The position numbers and the translations under genes are program-made. The notes beneath the pieces were generated by a model. It was given only the letters and a program-made list of their open reading frames with translations. It was not told where the DNA came from and did not search any database. From Verrucomicrobiales bacterium (GTDB lineage: Bacteria; Verrucomicrobiota; Verrucomicrobiia; Verrucomicrobiales; Akkermansiaceae), in assembly GCA_003483645.1 (NCBI GenBank), contig DMYM01000036.1, positions 1 through 9,641 on the forward strand: a DNA stretch of 9,641 nucleotides. The letters run 5' to 3'. Shown in pieces: positions 1 to 6,071 of the stretch (positions within the stretch are counted from its first letter, which is position 1; every line of letters begins with the position of its first letter).

Positions 1-426
1 CAGCTCCCCGCTGTCGTAAAGTTCTTTCATGTAGAGAAACTCCCGGGCATAGACCACGGTTTCCATCATCATGTACTTCAGGCCGTTGGCCTTGGAGAGG
101 CGAACGATCTCTTCGCATTCCTTCAGGCTGGTAGCCATGGGCACCGTGCAGGCCACATGCTTGCCGGCTTCCAGGGCGGCGATGGACTGCTCCCCGTGAT
201 TGGGGATAGGCGTATTGATGTGCACCGCGGTGATGTCCGGATCGCGGAGGACGTCATCGTAGTCCTGATATCGTTTCTCCACCCCGTATTTGTCGCCGAT
301 CTCGTTGAGACTTTCCTCCGTGCGCTGGCAGATGGCGTACATGTTCGCCTGCGGATGGCGCTGATAGATGGGAATAAACTCTGCGCCGAAGCCAAGACCG
401 ACAATAGCGATATTTACCTGAGACAT
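1..426 (-). CDS. Gfo/Idh/MocA family oxidoreductase, N-terminal part (cut by window edge)
   Basis: This is the first 142 residues of an NAD(P)-dependent oxidoreductase of the Gfo/Idh/MocA family. The gene continues past the left edge, so the C-terminal substrate domain is not visible. Seen: the protein begins MSQVNIAIVGLGFG, a Rossmann beta-alpha start with Gly10, Gly12 and Gly14. It continues with the family pattern: a DxDDVL-like stretch (about 54-60), HINTPIPNH at 69-77 and EAGKHV at 86-91. Where most members have Glu-Lys-Pro, this one reads Thr94-Val95-Pro96, so the usual catalytic lysine is absent. The ATG at 426 is chosen because the Rossmann strand starts four residues later. No good Shine-Dalgarno sequence precedes it. 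There is no signal peptide, so the product is probably cytosolic. In this family the substrates are usually sugars, inositols or related polyols; which one applies here cannot be read. The family call is firm, the function is open. Confidence 0.93.
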   Translation of the reverse strand, partial: MSQVNIAIVGLGFGAEFIPIYQRHPQANMYAICQRTEESLNEIGDKYGVEKRYQDYDDVLRDPDITAVHINTPIPNHGEQSIAALEAGKHVACTVPMATSLKECEEIVRLSKANGLKYMMMETVVYAREFLYMKELYDSGEL

Positions 427-473
427 GCGTGCGTTCTTTGAGTTTTCTGGTCCCCGGCATCGAACAGGGAAGG

Positions 474-485
474 GCTACCGGTAGC
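474..485. promoter_or_regulatory. Perfect 12-base palindrome upstream of the oxidoreductase
   Basis: The bases GCTACCGGTAGC read the same on both strands and lie about 48-59 bases upstream of the oxidoreductase ATG at 426. On the plus strand they are followed by an A-rich run, which is a T-run in the direction of the gene. With a four-base loop the stem would be only four pairs, so a regulator-binding half-site pair is more likely than a hairpin. The regulator is unknown and the role is inferred from position only. Confidence 0.25.
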
Positions 486-598
486 TAGAAAAAACGTGTG
501 CCAGTCTGGGGCGGATTCAGCAATTCGGGGTAGTTCGAAGGGAGGTGGCGCAGAGATCGTCGCCGATGACGTGCGTCCGGGGGGAGAACTCCTGCGAA

Positions 599-618
599 GT
601 CACCTTGTTTGAGGTGGC
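599..618. terminator. Possible hairpin downstream of the metal-domain gene
   Basis: Bases 599-605 and 612-618 can pair (seven pairs including one G-T) around a six-base loop. The hairpin lies about 90-110 bases past the stop of the minus-strand gene ending at 711. No U-run follows in that direction, so it is not a standard intrinsic terminator. It may stabilise the transcript end or be chance. Confidence 0.2.
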
Positions 619-710
619 ACCGTGAGGATCCCAGCCTTCCAGGTCCGGGGGCTGCCTTGCGCACTTCTGCTCTTCCCCCGACTGCTGTCTGTCGCGCGGG
701 GTGGGGAGGA

Positions 711-1337
711 TCAGGGGATCACCACCTTGCAGGGAGTGGCATTAATGGCAGCTGCGATCTTCCGGGGAGTGGTCCTGACGGGATCGAAAACCACGATGGC
801 CCTGCCACTCTTGTGACATACAGTTTCGATTCCGGTCACACCGGGAGCTGCGCGGATTGCACTCTCGACTGCGACGGCCAGTTTTTCGGTGGTCAGTCCC
901 TCAAGGGAGAAGGCGGCCTGCTCGCCAGTCACCTGGTAGCCGCAGCCAATGATGATCTCCCGCAATTGCGTCCTTGTTATCTTGTCGGGGGCATGCCGTA
1001 GAACGGCTCGGCCCGACTCATGGCCCACATTTTCGATCTGCACTCCTTCCAGTCCGGCAAGGGCCCCGGTGATCTTGCGGACTCCGGCAGCATCGGTCAC
1101 TCCCTTCACCACGAAGACGACCTCCGTGCCCTTGCAGCAGAGTTTGGTGCAATCAGTCGGGCAGGGTCTGGCCGCGCCCGCAAAGAGGGCGGCCCGGCCG
1201 GGTAGTTTGCAGAGGGGGCAGCTCTTCTTCTTGATGGTCGCTCCGTCCCCGGCGGGTGTCGCCGGAGTTTTCTTCCCTTCGGCCAGGGTGAGCGTCGTGG
1301 CCAGGAGAGGAAGGAAGAGGCACAGAAGTGTTTTCAT
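711..1337 (-). CDS. Exported cysteine-rich protein with two degenerate heavy-metal-associated-like domains
   Basis: This encodes a 208-residue protein. Seen: residues 1-19 form a signal peptide (MKTLLCLFLPLLATTLTLA), so the mature protein should be in the periplasm or outside. A basic linker is followed by a cysteine cluster: C40-x2-C43, then C59, C63, C67 and C68. Two copies of a roughly 65-residue beta-alpha-beta unit follow (about 71-136 and 141-206), each with the alternating hydrophobic pattern of heavy-metal-associated (HMA) domains and a shared His-x-Ser-Gly-Arg-Ala motif (106-111 and 175-180). At the position of the usual GMTCxxC loop both copies lack the two cysteines (Asp82/Gly85 and Thr150/Leu153). 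Other cysteines sit at 132, 174 and 203. The ATG at 1337 is chosen because it opens the signal peptide; a longer frame to 1427 adds 30 residues with no export logic. A role in binding or carrying metal in the envelope is an inference. No metal-resistance or transport gene is visible beside it. Confidence 0.8.
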   Translation of the reverse strand: MKTLLCLFLPLLATTLTLAEGKKTPATPAGDGATIKKKSCPLCKLPGRAALFAGAARPCPTDCTKLCCKGTEVVFVVKGVTDAAGVRKITGALAGLEGVQIENVGHESGRAVLRHAPDKITRTQLREIIIGCGYQVTGEQAAFSLEGLTTEKLAVAVESAIRAAPGVTGIETVCHKSGRAIVVFDPVRTTPRKIAAAINATPCKVVIP

Positions 1338-1532
1338 GGGGGGTATGAGGCAGGGCGAACCTTGCGGAGAGAGCAGTTTCGATCCTGCGGGGCGGGAAAG
1401 GGTGAATCGGGCTGGAGAGAATCGCAAGCTCCGTTTGCGTCGATGGAATGCCGTTGGGAGAGCAGAAGGTGGCGCCGCATGGTATCGGGCGCGTCCTCGG
1501 GCGAATTACGGTGGAACTGTGTCCTTGCCAAG

Positions 1533-1540
1533 CACCGGTG
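1533..1540. promoter_or_regulatory. CACCGGTG palindrome in the divergent gap
   Basis: This eight-base palindrome lies inside a longer dyad (TGCCA at 1526-1530, TGGCA at 1539-1543), 22 bases before the plus-strand ATG at 1562. It shares the ACCGGT core with the palindrome at 474-485. The 224-base gap 1338-1561 must hold promoters for two divergent genes, but no clear -35/-10 pair was found. Six-base palindromes arise by chance in GC-rich DNA, so this is weak. Confidence 0.2.
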
Positions 1541-1561
1541 GCAGATCACGTTTGTCCGGTG

Positions 1562-2305
1562 ATGTCGTTCGTGCGGTTGCTTTTCGCAGTGGTGCCCGGG
1601 TTTCTGCCGGTGGTGTCTGCAGTTGGACGTACTCCGGGGGCACAGGATCTGATCGACGAGATCACGGATTCGCGGATGATCCTGGGAGAGCGCTTTTCGG
1701 AGGTTTCGCGATCCCTGCGGGAAGCGATCGAGCGCCGGGACGCCGGGCGGACGGAGCAGGCCCTGCAGCGCTATCTTGGGACGTTGAACCACCACCTCGC
1801 TGCCTTTGAAGCGCTTGCTGACGTTCCCTCCCCGGCGGTGGAAGACCTGCGGAGGGATTTCATCGCCTTTCTTCAGTGGCAAGGTGAGGAGTTGCCCTGG
1901 CGGATAAGGGAAGCTGTCGCGCTGGGGGGAGAGCATCCGCTTGACCCGGCCCGGCGGCGCACTGCCATTCAGGATCTGATGGAGCCATTTGCGAAAGAGG
2001 AAAGGCAGCGGCTGGAGCACCTGGATGAGTTGGCCAGGAGGGCGCTCCTTCCTCCGCCGGTCATGGTCACGGGAGAAGTTGAACAGCGTTCGTGGTTTCG
2101 CGCGTTCGGCGGGCTGGTGACCTTGTTTTTTTTCTCGGTGGTGGGAGTAGGGGGCGGAATGTGGGTCCTGGTCAAGGGCTCAAGACGGGGCTCCCCGAGG
2201 AAAGGAGAACAGGCGTCGGGGGTGGGGCAGGGAACATCCGAGAATCCCTGTTTAGCGGAGCGTCATGCTCAACGCACTGTTTCCGCCACTCGGATGCGGA
2301 AATAG
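1562..2305 (+). CDS. Unrecognised exported helical protein with one C-terminal membrane anchor
   Basis: This encodes a 247-residue protein that I cannot assign to a family. Seen: an N-terminal signal-like segment (about 4-21, ending VVSAVG), then a charged, helix-rich region from about 27 to 165 with heptad-like Leu/Ala spacing (for example LREAIERRDAG, and KEERQRLEHLDELARRALL with its many Glu and Arg). One hydrophobic span follows at about 184-205, then a basic tail (GSRRGSPRKG). The basic residues after the span suggest the helical part faces the periplasm and the tail the cytoplasm. The ATG at 1562 opens the signal peptide; the frame stays open back to 1448 but the added residues have no such character. 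Codons favour G or C at the third base, as expected for a real gene here. It is divergent from the metal-domain gene, and its last 37 bases overlap the 3' end of the large minus-strand CotH gene. A sensor-like or adaptor role is possible, but nothing in the sequence shows it. Confidence 0.7.
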   Translation: MSFVRLLFAVVPGFLPVVSAVGRTPGAQDLIDEITDSRMILGERFSEVSRSLREAIERRDAGRTEQALQRYLGTLNHHLAAFEALADVPSPAVEDLRRDFIAFLQWQGEELPWRIREAVALGGEHPLDPARRRTAIQDLMEPFAKEERQRLEHLDELARRALLPPPVMVTGEVEQRSWFRAFGGLVTLFFFSVVGVGGGMWVLVKGSRRGSPRKGEQASGVGQGTSENPCLAERHAQRTVSATRMRK

Positions 2306-5300
2306 CGCTGCGCGGGCTGGGGGGCGGGCAGGAGCCAGCGGTAGCGGGCGCGTCCGGCAGTGAGATGTTCATCGAAGGTGGGTTCCACGGTCACCTCCTG
2401 CCAGGTCTCGAGGTCGTGGCTGAACTCGATGGCGGGCATGTCAATGGACCGGGTGGCGAGGCTGAAGGCGAGGAGAAGTTCCGTCTCGCCACCGGGAGTG
2501 TGGTTCCAGGTGAAGAAATCGGAGATGAGGTCTTCCCGGATCTCCGGGGTTCCGAGGAGAAATTCAACGAGGGCGGGAATGCCGTCGTTATCACGATCGC
2601 GAACGGGATCACCGGAGAAGGTCACGCGGTCGTCGCTGCCTGGGTTGCCGTCGGCAGTAGTGCTGCTGCGCCAGCTCGAGAAAACTCCGTGATCGGGATT
2701 GGCGAGGGGATCGATCAGGATGAGAGAGTCGCCGTCTCCATCCGCGGACTCGGGCCAGGGCGGATCGTCCCCATAACTGAAGTCGAGGAGCACGCCGCCA
2801 CTGGCGTCGAGGAGGATAATGCGGTCGCCGCTGTTATCGAGGGCGCTGTCGAGTTGGAACTCTCCCGCCACGTTGTGTGCCGTGCCGTGGACGGCTCCGA
2901 AGGCTGACAGGTTGCGAACCACGATAATTCGTTCGTCCGGGGCGAGAGTGGCCCCCACCGGAAAGGTGAATTCCACTCCCGCGGCGAACCGGATGAGAGC
3001 GAGATCGAGTGCCTCGACCGGATTGATGTTGAGGACTTCGATGAACTCTGCTCCAGGGTCACCAAGAGGATGGTACATGATCTCGGAGAGGACGAGGTCA
3101 CCGGGTTCCGGCGGCGTGCCGGTCACGTAGGAGGCCTCGTTAAGGGCGGACCACTCACCGCTTGTCGAGCGAACCCGGGCCCTGACATGAGCGGTGGCAT
3201 TCAAGGAGATGGGATCGGTGTAAACGGTTCCTCCACCATCGATGGGATCACTGCCATCCAGGGTAAGGAAGATGGTGCCCGCCTCTCTGGTGTGGTTGAA
3301 AATGGAGAGGGTGAATTGCGCGCTGACGGGACCACCGGGGTGACTGAAGGTGGGCGGCCGGAAGAATTGCCCGTCAATCCAGCTTGTCCGGGTGGAGAGG
3401 TAGGTCTTCATGTCCGCCAGTTCGGTGGACCACGCTCTGGCGCTTATGCCCTGCCGGATGGCGAGGGTGGATGTGAACTGTCTGGCCTGCTGGTTGACAA
3501 GGCCGGTCAGATTCGGAGTGGCGAACGGTCCGCGGCGCAGTTCGTACCAACGATCGATATATTCCCGCATGAAGCCGGGATCTTCAAAGAAGCGCGGGTA
3601 CCAGATCCGGTCGTTGTGGTAGAAGAGTTCGTCGGTGGGATCGGTCCAGTAGGCACTCAGGTTGTAATCCCAGATCGGACCGATACGGAGCTTGCGGTCC
3701 CTGGAGGAAAACCAGGGGAAGAGGCTCAGCGCCATGCTGTCGCCCTGCTTGGCAAGATTGTGAAGGTGGAAGTAATCGATGAAGTCGCGGGTGTCGACGT
3801 AGCGCCGGTAGCCATCCACGGGGTCGAGCCAGCGGGCGTCGTCATAGAGCACGTCTTCGAATTCCTCAAACCAGCTCTCGATCACGTTGCGTTGGGCGGC
3901 ATTGATACGGTAGCCGTCTGGATTCTCGAAATTGAAGAATCCATTGTACTGGCGCGGGATATCGTCGTCGCCTTCGCGGTTGAGTTGGTTGGGAGGGGTC
4001 TGCAGGATGCGATCGGGGCCGGCAGTGTGGAAGAACTGGGGAGTAAGGGCGCCATTTTCAGCGGGGAAGCCACCCACGGGGATGGGATCCATGCGATTGA
4101 TACTGAGGAGCCATCCACCCGTGCTGCCATCTTCGGAGAGCGGTTCGAACTCAATGCGATCGTCGTCCCGTGTGACCTTCTCGGCGAATGCGTAGACCCC
4201 GACGCGGTCGGCGGGAGTGAGATCGCCGCCGTCCTGGTTGATAAAGGTATCCACGAGGCGGAAGCGTGTGCCGTAGCGTCCGGTCTGTCGGGAGAGTTCC
4301 CAGGAAAAGGTGTTGGCAATGAGTTGGCGGTCGTAGAGGGGATGAGGATAGTAGAGGATCCAGTCAGACTCTCCAGGGAGGCCCAGGGGAGTGGTGCTCT
4401 TGTCGGCATCGTACTCGTCCCATGTCTCCAGCGAGTAGGGCTTGGGGTTCCAGGTGGAGGAAAAGGAACCGCGCACCCTGATTCCGACGCGCTCGGTGAG
4501 GTCGTGCAGGCCCGTGATGGAGGCCCTGCCGGACTCCGGGTCGGTGTCAATGAGGTGGAGGCAGGCGGGTTGGCGCGGGAGTTGCTGGAGCCCTGCTGAA
4601 GTCTGGGTGGCGAAGGACCATTCCTTGTTGGGAATGGTCCCGCCACCAAAGTTTTCGATGATCGCGATGGGGATGGGAGAGGTGTAGGTTTCCAGTCCTC
4701 CGGTGAGGCGGAGATAGCTTCTGGTCTGGGGTCTCGAAGCGCTCCCGGCCCTTACCACGGCAGCACGCAACTGGGTGGAGGAGTCGATCGTGACCGAACC
4801 AGTGTAGGGAATCCCATTGCCAGAGGTGGGGATTGATCCATCCGTGGTGTAAATGATCACCCCCTGGTCCTCGCTCGTGATGGTGACCTCGAAGGGATCC
4901 ACGAAGGTGCCCTCTTCCGGAAGGATGCCTGGTTGGGAAGGCGCATTCGGCAGGCAGTCGTAGGCGCCCATGAGATTGACGGGCACAATGGGGCGGGCCG
5001 GATCATTGGTGGCCAGTTTGAGGGTGACGAGGTGACAACCCGGGATCGGTGGCAGGTCGATGGTGAGTGGGAGCGACGCACCGGGTGGAATTTCAAGCGG
5101 TCCGCCGCTGATCACGAAGGGAGGAACGGGTGCAAGGGGGGCGATGGTCAGAGGCTGGCTTCCCACGTTTTCGATGGTGAGGGTCCGGGCCGGGATCGGT
5201 TCGCCGGGGGAAGTGCTCCCGAAGTCGACGAGGGGACGGAGCGAAACAGACGGGTCGGGGCCGGGGGGCGGCTGTCCGATGAATTTGACCTCACCCAGCC

Positions 5301-5943
5301 CGACGCGCTCCCCGCCGATGCCCCGGAAAACATAGTAGTTGTCGGTGACGGTGAGCCGCACCGCGTTGGCCTGGAATTTACGATCCAGCGGGATGGCCTC
5401 ACTCTCATCGGCGGTTTTCCTGTGGGTGACGTCGGCCTGGCCCGTCCAGGTCCGTCCGCCGTTGGTCGAAAACTCCAAGGTGAATTTCCTGGCTTCGGAG
5501 TTATTGGGCGAAGTGTAGTAGAACCCCCAGACCACGAGGTGGGTAATCTGATAGAGGTCGGGGAGGGTGAAGGTGAGGGCCGGGTTTGGTTGGCCGCTGG
5601 CAAAGTAGTCACTGCCCCAGGCGGCGGTGGCCCAGGCCCGGGAGGGACTGGCCGAGCCATGCCGCGCGTTCTGGTAGTTCGTCAGGGTGGGCACCGGGTT
5701 GAGTCCGCTGTTGTTGATGAGATTGGAAGCGGCAAAGAAATCGGTTGCCGAGGAGGACGAGGTGACCGCGGTGGGCGTGACGAGGAATTGTTGGGCGCCC
5801 GGGGAAGGAACAGACGGGATCAGCAGCGCGGAGAGCAGGGTAGCGCAAAGCGTGGATCCATTTCCTCTGTGCGGCAGGCACTCCGGAATCCTGACCTCGG
5901 CAAGCCGGTGCAGAGTTTTGGCGGTCAGTCGAGGGAAGAGCAC
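2269..5943 (-). CDS. Very large secreted CotH-kinase / lamin-tail mosaic protein
   Basis: The protein has 1224 residues. Domains in order, by motif: signal peptide (hydrophobic 30-48, likely cleaved after Ala50); discoidin-like sugar-binding fold (about 55-224); a beta-sandwich of the Hydin/DUF1573 type (about 232-330, FGSTSPGEP...LTIENVGSQPL); a chitobiase C-terminal-like domain (about 338-413, IIYTTDGSIPT); a CotH kinase-like region (about 425-770) with RGSFSSTWNPKPYSLE at 491-506, YAFAEKV at 584-590 and GPIWDYN at 755-761; a second chitobiase-like domain (about 865-941, LTLDGSDP); a lamin-tail-like domain (about 946-1082, LVLSEIMYHPLGDPGAEFIEV); a calcium-loop-like DRDNDGIPALVE (1116-1127); and a C-terminal beta domain ending RYFRIRV. 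CotH proteins of spore formers are atypical protein kinases; secreted CotH/lamin-tail mosaics of this kind are common in Verrucomicrobiota and Planctomycetota and mostly uncharacterised. The start is GTG at 5943: an in-frame TAA lies at 5959-5961 and no in-frame ATG precedes the signal peptide. This gives an unusually long n-region, so the true start is uncertain. It is the last gene of the minus-strand run. Confidence 0.9.
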   Translation of the reverse strand: MLFPRLTAKTLHRLAEVRIPECLPHRGNGSTLCATLLSALLIPSVPSPGAQQFLVTPTAVTSSSSATDFFAASNLINNSGLNPVPTLTNYQNARHGSASPSRAWATAAWGSDYFASGQPNPALTFTLPDLYQITHLVVWGFYYTSPNNSEARKFTLEFSTNGGRTWTGQADVTHRKTADESEAIPLDRKFQANAVRLTVTDNYYVFRGIGGERVGLGEVKFIGQPPPGPDPSVSLRPLVDFGSTSPGEPIPARTLTIENVGSQPLTIAPLAPVPPFVISGGPLEIPPGASLPLTIDLPPIPGCHLVTLKLATNDPARPIVPVNLMGAYDCLPNAPSQPGILPEEGTFVDPFEVTITSEDQGVIIYTTDGSIPTSGNGIPYTGSVTIDSSTQLRAAVVRAGSASRPQTRSYLRLTGGLETYTSPIPIAIIENFGGGTIPNKEWSFATQTSAGLQQLPRQPACLHLIDTDPESGRASITGLHDLTERVGIRVRGSFSSTWNPKPYSLETWDEYDADKSTTPLGLPGESDWILYYPHPLYDRQLIANTFSWELSRQTGRYGTRFRLVDTFINQDGGDLTPADRVGVYAFAEKVTRDDDRIEFEPLSEDGSTGGWLLSINRMDPIPVGGFPAENGALTPQFFHTAGPDRILQTPPNQLNREGDDDIPRQYNGFFNFENPDGYRINAAQRNVIESWFEEFEDVLYDDARWLDPVDGYRRYVDTRDFIDYFHLHNLAKQGDSMALSLFPWFSSRDRKLRIGPIWDYNLSAYWTDPTDELFYHNDRIWYPRFFEDPGFMREYIDRWYELRRGPFATPNLTGLVNQQARQFTSTLAIRQGISARAWSTELADMKTYLSTRTSWIDGQFFRPPTFSHPGGPVSAQFTLSIFNHTREAGTIFLTLDGSDPIDGGGTVYTDPISLNATAHVRARVRSTSGEWSALNEASYVTGTPPEPGDLVLSEIMYHPLGDPGAEFIEVLNINPVEALDLALIRFAAGVEFTFPVGATLAPDERIIVVRNLSAFGAVHGTAHNVAGEFQLDSALDNSGDRIILLDASGGVLLDFSYGDDPPWPESADGDGDSLILIDPLANPDHGVFSSWRSSTTADGNPGSDDRVTFSGDPVRDRDNDGIPALVEFLLGTPEIREDLISDFFTWNHTPGGETELLLAFSLATRSIDMPAIEFSHDLETWQEVTVEPTFDEHLTAGRARYRWLLPAPQPAQRYFRIRVAETVR

Positions 5944-5965
5944 GGGGGGTTTCTGAATTTAGTCC

Positions 5966-6006
5966 GCCCGGAGTCCCGGGCAAGCGGGAAACCGTCCGGG
6001 TTTTCC
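5966..6006. other. Two adjacent hairpins between the sulfatase and CotH genes
   Basis: Bases 5966-5971 (GCCCGG) pair with 5976-5981 (CCGGGC) around a four-base loop. Bases 5987-5993 pair with 5999-6006 with one bulged T. Both lie in the 128-base gap after the sulfatase stop and just before the CotH start. Neither is followed by a U-run, so they look more like RNA processing, attenuation or stability elements than a full terminator. The effect on expression is unknown. Confidence 0.3.
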
Positions 6007-6071
6007 GGGTCAGGCCTGCCGAAAGTGATTAAGGGGAAGGACGGGAAGACCCAAAGAGGGTATGCAGGGAA

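Larger units (their letters stand above)
427..710. other. Non-coding gap between two minus-strand genes
   Basis: These 284 bases lie between the end of the metal-domain gene and the start of the oxidoreductase. No reading frame on either strand looks like a protein; the plus-strand frames running through here are the shadow of the neighbouring minus-strand gene. A hairpin (599-618) and a 12-base palindrome (474-485) are listed separately. The promoter of the oxidoreductase should lie here, but no convincing -35/-10 pair could be placed. Confidence 0.6.

Noticed and set aside
487..512. Sigma-54-like promoter (TGGCAC followed by a T-rich stretch) on the minus strand before the oxidoreductase
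   Set aside because: The -24 part matches, but the -12 GC pair is missing at the required spacing, so it fails the defining feature.
566..625. Short plus-strand frame of 19 residues in the 427-710 gap
   Set aside because: It has no ribosome-binding site or recognisable character, and its length is easily explained by chance.
949..1809. Plus-strand 286-residue frame over the metal-domain gene and the divergent gap
   Set aside because: Its first part is antisense to the metal-domain gene and its last part is out of frame with the supported gene at 1562-2305. The composition is Arg/Gly/Ser-rich without motifs.
1334..2020. Minus-strand 228-residue frame opposite the orphan membrane protein
   Set aside because: Pro/Arg/Ser/His-rich composition typical of shadow frames and no signal or domain. 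The plus-strand frame has a signal peptide, helices and a membrane span.
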